From Streptomyces sp. NBC_01723 (lineage in GTDB: Bacteria; Actinomycetota; Actinomycetes; Streptomycetales; Streptomycetaceae): a stretch of 64,000 nt of DNA. The notes below the pieces were generated by a model. The model was not told the DNA's origin and did no database searches. It was given only the letters and a program-made list of their open reading frames with translations. The position numbers and the translations under genes are program-made. Positions 25,980 to 34,761 of the stretch are shown piece after piece. The DNA is taken from the NCBI RefSeq assembly GCF_036246005.1, contig NZ_CP109171.1:372001-436000 (forward strand), written 5' to 3'. Within the stretch, counting starts at the first letter, position 1, and each line of letters opens with the position of its first letter.

Positions 25980-27977
25980 ATGCCCGTCAGTCGGTTCCGT
26001 GAGAGAAGTCGCCCGGTCCAGGGGCGTGTTCAGAGAGCCGAGTCCGTGCTGGTCGAGCAGTACGGCGGCCTGGTACGCCTGGCGTACCTGGTGCTGCCGG
26101 CCTCGCTGGGCAGGCACCGCAGGGTCCTCGGGGCCCACTCCCTCGCCCAGCGGGCACTGCCCCGGACCGGCGGCGGAGCACGGCCGACGCCCGGTGTGCC
26201 TGCTCCGCGCGGCGGTGGGGAGCCGGTCGCGGCCCTCATCGGCAACGACCTGCGCGTCGCGGTCCTGCGCGCCGCGCTCAAGGACGCGCGACGCGCAGGC
26301 AGTTGGGCGGGCCGGGCGACGGCGGTGTGGCCGCCGCGCCGACTGCCCATCGTGCTGGGGCTGCGGCTGTTCCCCCGGTCGGGCAACGCCGACGACATGG
26401 CCCTGGGCCAGGTGCTGTCCGGCGCGGAACCGGACACCCGGGGCGCGTTCGTCCTGCGGCACGTGGACGGGCTGTCCGAGCCGGAGGTCCTGGAGGTGCT
26501 GCGGGCCGCCGGCGTCGAGGACCCGGCCGGGGCCCTGCGCGCCGCGGACCGGCTCGACCTCGGCAACGGTGCCGCGGCGGCGAGTGTGCTGTCGGCCGCG
26601 GGCCCCAGCGAGTTCGACGCGTGCACCGTGCGGGCGCAGCCCACGGACCTGCTGCGCCGCAGGCGGCGGACGCGGCTGGCAGGCGCGGTGGTGCTCGCCG
26701 CACTCGTCACCGCGACGGCGCTCGTCGCCACCGGCCAGGACACCGAGGGCTCCGACGTGGCGGGGTCCGACGTCGCACGGTCCGCCTACGCGCCCACCGC
26801 ACAGGACCTGCGCCGCACGGACCCCGCGCTGTGGGCGGACACCTCACGGGTGGACTTCACCGCCTGGCCGGCCCGCGGCGACCGGACCGGCGACACGGCG
26901 CTGCTCACCCGGGCCCTGGAGACCTGGTCGAGCCCCTCACGCGGGAACACGGACGTCTCCTTCGCTCCGGGCACACCTGTGGACCCTCCGCCCGGCTCCC
27001 CGCAACTGCTCTACGCGGGCGACGTGGACGCCCGCACGGTCGTCCTCCTCCACGACGGCCGACGGCTGGCCCGGTACAGGGAGCCGGACGCCTCCGGCGG
27101 TGAGCCCGCCGCCCTCTCCGTGGCGCGGGCCGACGACGCGGACGTCACCACCGCCGCAGCGGTCGCCGTGACGGAACGCGACGGAGCGGCCCGGTACCTG
27201 CTGGCCCCGTGGATCGCCGAGGCCGGCACCCGTGACCTGCTGCGCCCCGACGACGCCGCACGCGACCTCGACGTCTCGGCGGACGGTGTCACCGAGCCCG
27301 TGCCGGCGACACCGGCGGGCGGGTCCTGCGAGCGGCGCACGGTGCTGCAACTGCGGTCGTCCTCCCGCATCGTCGAGGATCACTCGTTCCTCCTGGCCGA
27401 CCGGGGCGGTCTCTCCCCCGTGCACCTCACCTACACGCCGCTGCCCGGTGCCGGCGCTCCCCCGGCCCGCCGGCCCAGGGAGGCCACCGGGAGCGCCGCC
27501 CTGGTGGCCTGGTCCCGGCTGGCGTGCGGCCTGGACGGCCTATCCGGCGAGGGCGAGCCGGTCCGCGCCGTCAACCTCTGGGACTTCGCCGACCAGCGAC
27601 TCCCCCAGGACGCCGGCCGTGCCGTGTGGTCCTGCGCCCGCGCCGTCACCTGGCGCGGCACCGACGAGGTCTCCGTGGACCTGCGCACCGGCGACGCCGC
27701 GCAGCCGGTGGTACGGGCCCGGGGAACGGCGGCGTGCAGCCGGTTCGGCCAGCACGTGGTGGCCGACACCCGCTGGCGTTCCCCCGACGGCGACTGGTAC
27801 GTCCTCGCCGCCGGCAGCCGCGCCGTGACGGGTCTGCGCGTGACGGGTGAGGTCACGGCCGAGAGCGACGACCGCACCCTGGCGGTCCGGGCGCCCCGGG
27901 AGGCGGAGGCCGAGGTCACGGGCCTGCTGCGGACCGGCGAGGACCTGGCCGCCCTGACCGGCGACGGCGACCGATGA
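25980..27977 (+). CDS. Membrane-anchored protein with sigma-factor-like cytoplasmic domain
   Basis: 665-residue protein of unknown role. Residues 20-62 (VLVEQYGGLVRLAYLVLP) resemble ECF sigma region 2, and residues 139-192 (RGAFVLRHVDGLSEPEVLEV) resemble region 4, but both lack the usual DNA-contacting residues. A basic stretch (LLRRRRRTRL) leads into one transmembrane helix at about 233-251, then a 410-residue external domain with two or three cysteines. I have seen similar uncharacterised proteins in Streptomyces. The layout suggests a sigma-like module tied to an external sensor; anti-sigma or purely structural roles are possible. It stands alone. Confidence 0.75.
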   Translation: MPVSRFRERSRPVQGRVQRAESVLVEQYGGLVRLAYLVLPASLGRHRRVLGAHSLAQRALPRTGGGARPTPGVPAPRGGGEPVAALIGNDLRVAVLRAALKDARRAGSWAGRATAVWPPRRLPIVLGLRLFPRSGNADDMALGQVLSGAEPDTRGAFVLRHVDGLSEPEVLEVLRAAGVEDPAGALRAADRLDLGNGAAAASVLSAAGPSEFDACTVRAQPTDLLRRRRRTRLAGAVVLAALVTATALVATGQDTEGSDVAGSDVARSAYAPTAQDLRRTDPALWADTSRVDFTAWPARGDRTGDTALLTRALETWSSPSRGNTDVSFAPGTPVDPPPGSPQLLYAGDVDARTVVLLHDGRRLARYREPDASGGEPAALSVARADDADVTTAAAVAVTERDGAARYLLAPWIAEAGTRDLLRPDDAARDLDVSADGVTEPVPATPAGGSCERRTVLQLRSSSRIVEDHSFLLADRGGLSPVHLTYTPLPGAGAPPARRPREATGSAALVAWSRLACGLDGLSGEGEPVRAVNLWDFADQRLPQDAGRAVWSCARAVTWRGTDEVSVDLRTGDAAQPVVRARGTAACSRFGQHVVADTRWRSPDGDWYVLAAGSRAVTGLRVTGEVTAESDDRTLAVRAPREAEAEVTGLLRTGEDLAALTGDGDR

Positions 27978-28007
27978 GTTCTGCCGACGGCACGGGTCCA
28001 CCCTGAC

Positions 28008-28622
28008 ATGGCGCACATCATCGCGGACATCTCGGTCTCCCTCGACGGCTTCGTCACCGGACCCGACCCCGGCCCGGAGAACGGGCTGGGCACCGGCGGC
28101 GAGGCACTGCACACCTGGGCGTTCTCCGACGACCCCGACGACCGCCGGGTCCTGCGCGAGGCCACCGCCCGGTCGGGTGCGGTCGTCCTCGGCCGCCACC
28201 TCTTCGACGTGGTCGACGGACCGGGCGGCTGGGACGACACGACCGGCTACGGCGCGGGCGAGGTCGGCAAACCGGCCTTCGTCGTCGTGACCGGCACACG
28301 ACCGGATTCGGTGCGCCTCACCGGCCTCGACTGGACCTTCGCCACGACCGGCCTGGCCGACGCGGTGGCCACCGCGCGCGAGCGTGCCGACGCGGCCTCG
28401 GCGGCCGCCGGCCGGGACCTCGACGTCGTCCTCATGGGCGGCGGCTCCCTGATCGGTTCGGCGCTCGACGCGGGACTGGTCGACTCGCTGACACTCCACC
28501 TGGCACCCGTCGTGCTGGGCACCGGGACGCCGCTGTTCCCCGGCCGGGCACCACGCTCGCTGGTACAGCGGAGCGTGACACCGACGTCGACCGCGACCCA
28601 CCTGACCTACGACGTGCTCTGA
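28008..28622 (+). CDS. Dihydrofolate reductase/RibD C-terminal family protein
   Basis: 204-residue protein with the RibD C-terminal (DHFR-like) fold: ADISVSLDGFVTGPD at the N-terminus, a VVLGRHLFD segment, and the NADPH-binding VVLMGGGSLIGSALDAGLVD motif. This family reduces small substrates, but most Streptomyces members are uncharacterised. It is 30 bases downstream of the sigma-like membrane protein, on the same strand, and might be co-transcribed. ATG 28008 begins the conserved strand directly. Confidence 0.88.
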   Translation: MAHIIADISVSLDGFVTGPDPGPENGLGTGGEALHTWAFSDDPDDRRVLREATARSGAVVLGRHLFDVVDGPGGWDDTTGYGAGEVGKPAFVVVTGTRPDSVRLTGLDWTFATTGLADAVATARERADAASAAAGRDLDVVLMGGGSLIGSALDAGLVDSLTLHLAPVVLGTGTPLFPGRAPRSLVQRSVTPTSTATHLTYDVL

Positions 28623-28647
28623 CGCCGACCGACACCGTCTGCGGCCG

Positions 28648-28715
28648 TCCTGCGGATCTCGGCCACCCGCGGATCTCGGCCGTCCCCCGGATCTCGGCGG
28701 TCCCGCGGATATTCG
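28648..28715 (+). repeat. Four imperfect tandem repeats of 17-18 bp
   Basis: GGATCTCGGC recurs at 28654, 28671 and 28689, and a decayed copy GGATATTCGC is at 28707, giving a period of 17-18 bases. The array lies between the reductase stop and the mini-ORF before the AlaRS-like gene. It could be a multi-copy regulator site or a slippage product. Confidence 0.7.
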
Positions 28716-28752
28716 CGTGCACCGAGCGGTGGCGGGCGCTACCGTCGTCCGC

Positions 28753-28821
28753 ATGAACGTCATCGGCCGAAGCATCTTCGCGACCGCGCGAGCGACCAGC
28801 TCGCCGGCCGCCGCCGCCTGA
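28753..28821 (+). CDS. Alanine-rich 22-residue mini-ORF, candidate leader peptide
   Basis: ATG at 28753 opens 22 codons ending at TGA 28821. Seven codons are alanine, including four consecutive GCC codons just before the stop (TSSPAAAA). There is no ribosome binding site, but a TACCGT element at 28740-28745 would place transcription start on or next to the ATG, so it may be leaderless. It is 135 bases upstream of an alanyl-tRNA synthetase-like gene and 13 bases before a strong hairpin. This is the arrangement of an attenuation leader that senses charged tRNA-Ala. Translation is not proven; the peptide could be chance. Confidence 0.42.
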   Translation: MNVIGRSIFATARATSSPAAAA

Positions 28822-28834
28822 CCTTCTCCCTTTC

Positions 28835-28865
28835 CCACCGGCGACCGGAAACGGCCCGTCGGTGG
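28835..28865 (+). terminator. GAAA-tetraloop hairpin, possible attenuator before the AlaRS-like gene
   Basis: CCACCGGCG at 28835-28843 pairs with CGTCGGTGG at 28857-28865 (one G-U pair). An inner CCG-GAAA-CGG helix closes a GNRA tetraloop. It starts 13 bases after the mini-ORF stop. No run of T follows, which is common among Streptomyces terminators. It may end transcription unless the leader ribosome alters folding, or it may simply be a structured 5' leader. Confidence 0.5.
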
Positions 28866-28956
28866 TCTCGTGGCGTTCCGGCCCCTCGCCTCGCCGCCCC
28901 GCTCGCACGGACCCGTTCTCCGGTGCCTCCCGCCACGCAGCGAAGGAGTCACCCCC

Positions 28957-30162
28957 ATGGACACCGAGCAGATCGTCCGCACGTTCGTCGAGTACTACGA
29001 GGAACACGGTCACCGCCGGATCACCGGCTCGACCCTGCTGCCCCCGCCCGGCGACACCGTGCTGTTCACCAGCTCCGGCATGCATCCGCTCACCCCGTAC
29101 CTGGAGGGCCGTCCGCACCCGCTGGGCCGGCGGCTGGTCAGCGTCCAGCGCTGTCTGCGCACCACGGACCTGGAGGAGGTCGGCGACAGCACCCATCTCA
29201 CCGTCTTCGAGATGCTCGGCACCTGGTCCCTGGGTGACTACGAGAGCTCGCAGAGCCTCGACTGGGCCCACCGGCTGCTCACCGAGGGCCTGGGGATCGA
29301 TCCGGGACTGCTGCACGCCACGGTGTACGGCGGCGGGGACCAGGTGGGACCGGACACCGACTCGCTCCGGCTCTGGCAGGAGCGGGGTGTGCCGGTGGAG
29401 CTGACGGTGGAGGACAACTGGTGGTCCAACGGTCCGGTCGGCCCGTGCGGACCCGATTCGGAGATCTTCCTGTGGACCGGTGACACCCCGCCCCGGTCCA
29501 CACCCACCCGCGACGACCGCTGGGTCGAGGTGTGGAACCACGTGATGATGCGTCACCGCCGCCTGGACGACGGCAGCCTGGTGCCGCTCCCGCAGCGCAA
29601 CATCGACACCGGCCTCGGCCTGGAGCGCCTCTCCTCGCTGCTCCAGGGCAGGTCGTCGGTGTTCGAGTGCGACGTCTTCGACCCGTGGCGGCGGCTGGTG
29701 CCGTCCCTGTGGCCGCTGGACGAACCGTCGCTGCGGCTGGTCGTCGACCACCTGCGCTCGGCCGTCGTCATCATCGGTGACGGGGTCCGCCCGGCCAACA
29801 CCGGCCGCGGGTACGTGCTGCGCCGCCTCGTACGACGCGTCCTCACCGTGCTGTGGCGGGACGACCCGTCGCGCGCCCTCGGCGACCTGCCGCAGGAGCT
29901 GGTCTCCCACACCCTGGGCCGCTTCCGGCAGGAGGGGGACCCCGAGACCGTACGGCGACTGCTGCTGGAGGAGGAACGCCGGTTCCGCGGGCTCCTGGAG
30001 CGCGGCCGGAGCGTGCTCTCCCGGCCCCGTTTCCGCGGCCCGCTGGGAGAGGACGACTTCCATTACCTCCACGACACCCACGGACTCCCTCGCGACCTGG
30101 TGACGAGCCTGCGCGAGGAACGGGTCCCGGGCGGCCATAATCGCCCGCGTGAGCGAGACTGA
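28957..30162 (+). CDS. Stand-alone alanyl-tRNA synthetase catalytic core
   Basis: 401-residue protein matching only the N-terminal half of AlaRS. Class II motif 2 is in [14 protein letters not shown], motif 3 in [14 protein letters not shown], and AlaRS-specific blocks [14 protein letters not shown] and [16 protein letters not shown] are present. It ends just after DTHGLPRDL, where the editing domain would start, so editing and C-Ala domains are missing. It may charge tRNA-Ala without proofreading, activate alanine for another pathway, or be a resistance paralogue. The housekeeping alaS must be elsewhere. AAGGAG lies before ATG 28957. Its last 14 bases overlap the NhaA gene. Confidence 0.82.
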   Translation: MDTEQIVRTFVEYYEEHGHRRITGSTLLPPPGDTVLFTSSGMHPLTPYLEGRPHPLGRRLVSVQRCLRTTDLEEVGDSTHLTVFEMLGTWSLGDYESSQSLDWAHRLLTEGLGIDPGLLHATVYGGGDQVGPDTDSLRLWQERGVPVELTVEDNWWSNGPVGPCGPDSEIFLWTGDTPPRSTPTRDDRWVEVWNHVMMRHRRLDDGSLVPLPQRNIDTGLGLERLSSLLQGRSSVFECDVFDPWRRLVPSLWPLDEPSLRLVVDHLRSAVVIIGDGVRPANTGRGYVLRRLVRRVLTVLWRDDPSRALGDLPQELVSHTLGRFRQEGDPETVRRLLLEEERRFRGLLERGRSVLSRPRFRGPLGEDDFHYLHDTHGLPRDLVTSLREERVPGGHNRPRERD

Positions 30163-32029
30163 GTCCCACGAGACAGCGCAGGAGATGTCCACCAGGGGCG
30201 GTACCCGCTGGCGCACCTTCGTGCAGACGGAGACCGGCAGCGCGGTCCTGCTCCTGGTGGCCGTCGTCGCGGCGCTGCTCTGGGCCAACATCGACATCCA
30301 CTCCTACGAGGCCGTGTGGCAGGCCCACTTCATGGTCGGCTTCGACACCCGTCACCTGTCGCTGACGGTCCACGAGTGGATCAACGCGGGGCTGATGAGC
30401 CTGTTCTTCTTCGTGGTCGGGCTGGAGGCGCGGCGCGAGTTCGACATGGGGGAACTGCGGGACCGGCGGTGGGTGGTGCTCAGCGCGGTGGCCGGCCTCG
30501 GCAGCATGGTGGTTCCCGCCGTGATCTACGTCGCGATCAACGCGGGGCACGACTCGGTGCACGGCTGGGGCACGGCCATGTCGACCGACACCGCGTTCGC
30601 GCTGGGCATCCTGGCCGTCCTGCGCCATCGGCTGCCGGCCTCGCTGCGGGCGCTCATGCTGTCCATCTCGGTCGTCGACGACGTGGTGGCGCTGCTCGTC
30701 ATCGCCGTCTTCTACAGCGACGAGATTCACCTTCCGGCGCTCCTCGTCGCCCTGGGCGCGCTGCTGGCCGTCGTCGTCGTGCTGCGGCTGGCGGACGCCG
30801 GCCGCGGTCTGCTCTGCGCCCTCCTGGCCGTGGTGGTGTGGGTGGCGCTGCACGAGGCCGGGGTCGATCCGGTCGTGACGGGTCTGGCGGTGGGGGCCCT
30901 GGTCATCGCCTACCCGGCGCCGCGTGGGGATCTGGAGCGGGCGAGCCGTCTCTTCCGGCTGTTCCGGGAGCAGCCGACGCCCGAGCTGCAGCGTTCGGCG
31001 GCGCGGGGCCTGGCCTCGGCGATCTCGCCGAACGAGCGGCTGGAACAGCGGTTCCTGCCCTGGGTGAGCTTCGGCATCGTGCCGTTGTTCGCCCTGGCCA
31101 ACGCGGGGATCGAGCTGAGCGGCGCGCGACTGGCCGACGCGTTCACCTCGCCCGTCACTCTGGGCATCGTGTGCGGCTGCGTGGTGGGGAAGATCGTCGG
31201 GGTGGTGGGTTCCATGGCGGGCGCGCAGCTGCTGTCGGGGCGGCGGCTGCGGCCCAACGTGGGCTGGGGCTCGGTCACCGCCGCCGGATCGATCGCGGGG
31301 GCGGCCTTCACCGTCTCGCTGCTGATCGCCGCGCTCGCCTTCGAGGGGGAGGAGCTGAATCAGGCGCGCATCGGCATCATCGCCACACTGATCGGCTCGT
31401 TCGCGGTCAGCTGGGCGGTCTCCGGGGTGATCGGCCTGCTGCCCGCGGCCCGGCGGACAAGGGCCCTGCTCGGCACGTCCGAGCCGCTGACGGATCTCGG
31501 GGTGGCGGTCGACGAGCGCCACGACCATGTGCGCGGTCCCGCGGACGCCGCCGTGACCCTGGTGGAGTACGGCGACTTCGAGTGCCCGTACTGCGGCCAG
31601 GCCGAGGGCGTGGTGCGCGACCTGCTGGGCAGCGAGACCGACGTCCGCTACGTCTGGCGCCATCTGCCGCTGACCGACGTGCATCCGAACGCCCAGGCGG
31701 CGGCCGAGGCGTCGGAGGCGGCCGCGCGGCAGGGCAGGTTCTGGGACATGCACGACCTGCTGATGGACCGCCAGGACGAGCTGGGCGAGCGGGATCTGCT
31801 GCGGCACGCGCGCGAAGTGGGCCTGGACATGGAGGTGTTCCGCGAGGACCTGGCGCGGCGCCGGGGCGCCCGGCGGGTCGCCGAGGACGTGGACTCGGCG
31901 GACCTGAGCGGTGTGTCGGGCACGCCGACCTTCTTCGTCAACGGCCGGCGCCACCGCGGTGCCTTCGACATCGACGCACTGAAGCGGGCGGTCGAGCAGG
32001 CCCGGAGGCGGGCCCTGGCCGGCGGATGA
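30149..32029 (+). CDS. nhaA: Na+/H+ antiporter NhaA fused to a DsbA-like thioredoxin domain
   Basis: 626-residue fusion. The first ~420 residues are NhaA: about twelve helices with the paired aspartates D177-D178 in [16 protein letters not shown], and [16 protein letters not shown] segment [15 protein letters not shown]. Residues ~440-620 form a DsbA-like domain with the active-site C479-P-Y-C482 (DFECPYCGQ) and the cis-Pro loop [12 protein letters not shown]. Fusions of this kind are known in actinobacteria. The GTG start lies within the end of the AlaRS-like gene, and CATAAT at 30135-30140 suggests a leaderless promoter there. Confidence 0.93.
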   Translation: MSETESHETAQEMSTRGGTRWRTFVQTETGSAVLLLVAVVAALLWANIDIHSYEAVWQAHFMVGFDTRHLSLTVHEWINAGLMSLFFFVVGLEARREFDMGELRDRRWVVLSAVAGLGSMVVPAVIYVAINAGHDSVHGWGTAMSTDTAFALGILAVLRHRLPASLRALMLSISVVDDVVALLVIAVFYSDEIHLPALLVALGALLAVVVVLRLADAGRGLLCALLAVVVWVALHEAGVDPVVTGLAVGALVIAYPAPRGDLERASRLFRLFREQPTPELQRSAARGLASAISPNERLEQRFLPWVSFGIVPLFALANAGIELSGARLADAFTSPVTLGIVCGCVVGKIVGVVGSMAGAQLLSGRRLRPNVGWGSVTAAGSIAGAAFTVSLLIAALAFEGEELNQARIGIIATLIGSFAVSWAVSGVIGLLPAARRTRALLGTSEPLTDLGVAVDERHDHVRGPADAAVTLVEYGDFECPYCGQAEGVVRDLLGSETDVRYVWRHLPLTDVHPNAQAAAEASEAAARQGRFWDMHDLLMDRQDELGERDLLRHAREVGLDMEVFREDLARRRGARRVAEDVDSADLSGVSGTPTFFVNGRRHRGAFDIDALKRAVEQARRRALAGG

Positions 32030-32041
32030 GGTGACGTCCGG

Positions 32042-32977
32042 TCAGGTGCCGCGGCGGGCCGGGCGGCGGCGGCGCTGGACGGCGCCGTAGGTCTTCTCCA
32101 GTGCGGCGGTCGACGCGTCGTAGGAGCGCTGGGCCACGCCGACGAAGAGGCAGTCGACGACGGCGAGCTGGGCGATGCGGCTGACGGTCGCGCCGGAGCG
32201 GAACGGGGTCTCCCGGGCGCAGGTGGTCAGTACGAGGTCGGCGCCGGTGGCGAGCGTGGAGCCGGGGTCGTTGGTCAGGGCGATGGTGGTGGCTCCGCGT
32301 TCGGCGGCGGCCTGGAGGGGTTCGGTGGTGTCCTCGGTCTCGCCGGAGTGGGAGACGGCCAGCGCCACGTCGCCGGGCCCCAGGAGCGCCGCCGCGGTGA
32401 GTGCGGCGTGCCGGTCGCTCCAGATGAAGGCCATGCGGCCTATGCGGTGCAGCTTCTGATGCAGGTCCTGGCCGACGAACGCGCTGGCTCCGACGCCGAA
32501 GATGTCGACCCTGCGGGCCCCCGCCACCGCGTCGACCGCCCGGCCCAGCGCCTCGATGTCGAGTCCGGCGCCGGAGTCCTCCAGGGCCCGGACCTCGTTG
32601 TAGATGATCTTGCCGACTATGCGGTCCAGCGTGTCCGTCGGGCTGATGTCGGTGCCGCCGCGCTCCGGACGCTCACCACCCAGGGCGTGTTCGCGTGCGG
32701 CGGCGGCGGCCAGCGCGAGGCGCAGCTGGGGGTAGTTGCCCGTGCCGATCGTGCGGCAGAACCTCATCACGGTGGCGGCCGACGTGTCCGCCCGCTCCCC
32801 CAGCGCGTTGATGGACAGTTCGGCGACCTGTCCCGGGGCGGCCAGGACGGCGTCGGCCACCCGGCGTTCGGAGGGGGCCAGGGAGGGCCGGGCGGCACGG
32901 ACTCGCGTGAGGATGTCGGCGAGCGGGGCGTCCTGCGCGGACTGCTCCGGCGCGCCGGACGAGGACTGGCGGACCAT
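32042..32977 (-). CDS. MurR/RpiR-family transcriptional regulator
   Basis: 311-residue regulator with an N-terminal HTH_6 domain (LAPSERRVADAVLAAPGQVA, then GERADTSAATVMRFCRTIG) and a C-terminal SIS sugar-phosphate isomerase domain (DIFGVGASAFVGQDLHQKL and LAVSHSGETEDTTEPL). SIS domains bind phosphosugars, and MurR itself senses MurNAc-6-phosphate. ATG 32977 has AGGAGGGG just upstream. It is divergent from a symporter-anmK operon, so it probably controls uptake and use of cell-wall sugars. Confidence 0.9.
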   Translation of the reverse strand: MVRQSSSGAPEQSAQDAPLADILTRVRAARPSLAPSERRVADAVLAAPGQVAELSINALGERADTSAATVMRFCRTIGTGNYPQLRLALAAAAAREHALGGERPERGGTDISPTDTLDRIVGKIIYNEVRALEDSGAGLDIEALGRAVDAVAGARRVDIFGVGASAFVGQDLHQKLHRIGRMAFIWSDRHAALTAAALLGPGDVALAVSHSGETEDTTEPLQAAAERGATTIALTNDPGSTLATGADLVLTTCARETPFRSGATVSRIAQLAVVDCLFVGVAQRSYDASTAALEKTYGAVQRRRRPARRGT

Positions 32978-33002
32978 GGCCCCTCCTGAGTGTGGTGGAC
33001 AC

Positions 33003-33031
33003 AGGCTAGTGGGGCCACCCGGGTTGGTCAA
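33003..33031 (-). promoter_or_regulatory. Promoter of the RpiR-family gene
   Basis: Toward the regulator gene, TTGACC (33031-33026) and TAGCCT (33008-33003) are separated by 17 bases. The -35 element overlaps an A/T-rich imperfect inverted repeat, GTCAAAAATTTAC at 33027-33039, which stands out in this G+C-rich DNA and is a candidate operator for the regulator. Confidence 0.6.
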
Positions 33032-33064
33032 AAATTTACGTGCGGTCCGACTGGCCGTTACTTA

Positions 33065-33094
33065 TTGACATCCGGAGTGCGGCATTCCCATACT
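33065..33094 (+). promoter_or_regulatory. Promoter of the symporter-anmK operon
   Basis: TTGACA (33065-33070) and CATACT (33089-33094) with an 18-base spacer form a good vegetative (HrdB-type) promoter. It leaves a leader of about 50 bases before the GTG at 33150. It is back to back with the regulator promoter. Confidence 0.68.
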
Positions 33095-33149
33095 CGGACG
33101 GCCCTCTCCCCACGCCGGCGACCCCACCGGCCAGTGTCTAGGAGCAAGC

Positions 33150-34718
33150 GTGCGCCAGCTCGACCTCGTGGTGATCGTGGTCTATCTGATCGGGATCGCC
33201 TGGATCGGCCTGCGGAAGGCCGGCAAGCAGAAGTCGGCGAAGGACTACTTCGTCGGTGAAGGCCACATGCCGTGGTGGACGGTGTCCTTCTCCGTCGTCG
33301 CCACCGAGACCAGCGTCCTGACCGTGATCAGCGTTCCCGGCGGTGCCTACAGCGGTCAGGGCTTCGGCAACGTCGAACTCGCCCTGGGCTACGTCATCGG
33401 ACGCGTCGTCGTCGCCACCGTACTGATCCCCCTCTACAAGCGCGGCGGGTTCGTCAGCGCCTACCAGTACCTGGGCGACCGGTTCGGGCTGAAGCTGCAG
33501 GGGCTCGCCTCGGTGACGTTCGTCTTCACCCGGCTCCTGGCCGAGGGTGTCCGGCTGTTCGCGTCGGCCATCCCGATCAAGCTGCTGCTCGACGAGTTCG
33601 GTGTACACGCGAGCTACCGCGTGATCATCATCGTGCTCACGCTGATCACCGTGGTGTACACCTACCTGGGCGGCATCAAGGCGGTCATCTGGACCGACGC
33701 CATCCAGATGGGCCTCTACCTCGGCGGCGCGATCCTCGCCGTCGCGGTGCTGTCCGCCCACGTCGGCGGTGAGGGCTACGCCCGCGCCTGGGACGCCGGG
33801 CGGTTCACGCTCTTCGACACCGACCTCAACCTGGCGCACGTCCTCACCAGCCCGTTCGCCCTGCCCACCGCCATCATCGGCGGCGCCATCTTCGCCATGG
33901 CCAGCCACGGCTCGGACCAGCTCATCGTGCAGCGGGTGCTGGCCACCCGGACGCTGCGCGAGGGCCAGAAGGCCATGATCGCCTCGGGTGTCTTCGTCGT
34001 CGTCCAGTTCGCCGCGTTCTCGCTCGTCGGCGCGCTGCTGTGGTCCTACAACCAGGGCCGGCCGTTCTCCGAGCTGGGCCTGTCCAGCTCGGACAACCTC
34101 TACCCCGAGTTCATCCTGAACGGGCTGCCCGTCGTCGTCTCCGGGCTGCTGGTGGCCGGCATCCTGGGCGCCGCGATGGGCTCGCTGTCCTCGGCGCTCA
34201 ACTCCATGTCGAACTCGACGGTCGCCGACATCATCCACAGCTTCTTCCGCAGCACCCCGTCCGAGGAGTCACTGCTGCGGCTCGCCCGCTGGATGACGCT
34301 GGTGTGGGCGACCCTGATGGCCGTCTTCGCGTGCGCGTTCAGCGCGAGCACCGGCAACGTCTACCTGACCGGGCTGACCATCGCCGGCTACACCTACGGC
34401 GCGCTGCTCGGCGCGTTCCTGCTCGGGCGGCTGGTCACCCGCGCCAACGAGGTGGACTCCGTCGTGGCCTTCCTGGTCACCATCGGGGTGATGACGTACA
34501 TCGTGCGGGTGGTCAAGATCGACGTCACGACGGGCGGGACGACGGTGTCCCAGGCCATCGCGGCCCAGTGGCTGGTGCCCATCGGGGTGGTGATCACCCT
34601 GGTCGTCGGCGGCGTCCTGAGCCTCTTCCACCGGGCGCCGGCCGCCGGCGGGGGCGCCCTGGAGGGCGCCGAGCCGGGTACCGGCCCCGACCGGCTCACC
34701 ACGGCCGGCCGGAAGTGA
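33150..34718 (+). CDS. Sodium:solute symporter (SSS family)
   Basis: 522-residue membrane protein with about thirteen transmembrane helices. It begins LVVIVVYLIGIAWIGLRKAG and carries the SSS signature region in WTVSFSVVATETSVLTVISV, VYTYLGGIKAVIWTDAIQMG and AAMGSLSSALNSMSNSTVAD. The GTG start at 33150 follows TAGGAG. Placed between a MurR/RpiR regulator and AnmK, it most likely imports anhydro-muropeptide sugars or a related amino sugar with sodium. The last ~25 residues are a polar Gly/Pro-rich tail. Confidence 0.9.
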   Translation: MRQLDLVVIVVYLIGIAWIGLRKAGKQKSAKDYFVGEGHMPWWTVSFSVVATETSVLTVISVPGGAYSGQGFGNVELALGYVIGRVVVATVLIPLYKRGGFVSAYQYLGDRFGLKLQGLASVTFVFTRLLAEGVRLFASAIPIKLLLDEFGVHASYRVIIIVLTLITVVYTYLGGIKAVIWTDAIQMGLYLGGAILAVAVLSAHVGGEGYARAWDAGRFTLFDTDLNLAHVLTSPFALPTAIIGGAIFAMASHGSDQLIVQRVLATRTLREGQKAMIASGVFVVVQFAAFSLVGALLWSYNQGRPFSELGLSSSDNLYPEFILNGLPVVVSGLLVAGILGAAMGSLSSALNSMSNSTVADIIHSFFRSTPSEESLLRLARWMTLVWATLMAVFACAFSASTGNVYLTGLTIAGYTYGALLGAFLLGRLVTRANEVDSVVAFLVTIGVMTYIVRVVKIDVTTGGTTVSQAIAAQWLVPIGVVITLVVGGVLSLFHRAPAAGGGALEGAEPGTGPDRLTTAGRK

Positions 34719-34761
34719 GCGGGCCGCCCTCCGGCCCGGACCCCTTCGCACAGGAGACGTC

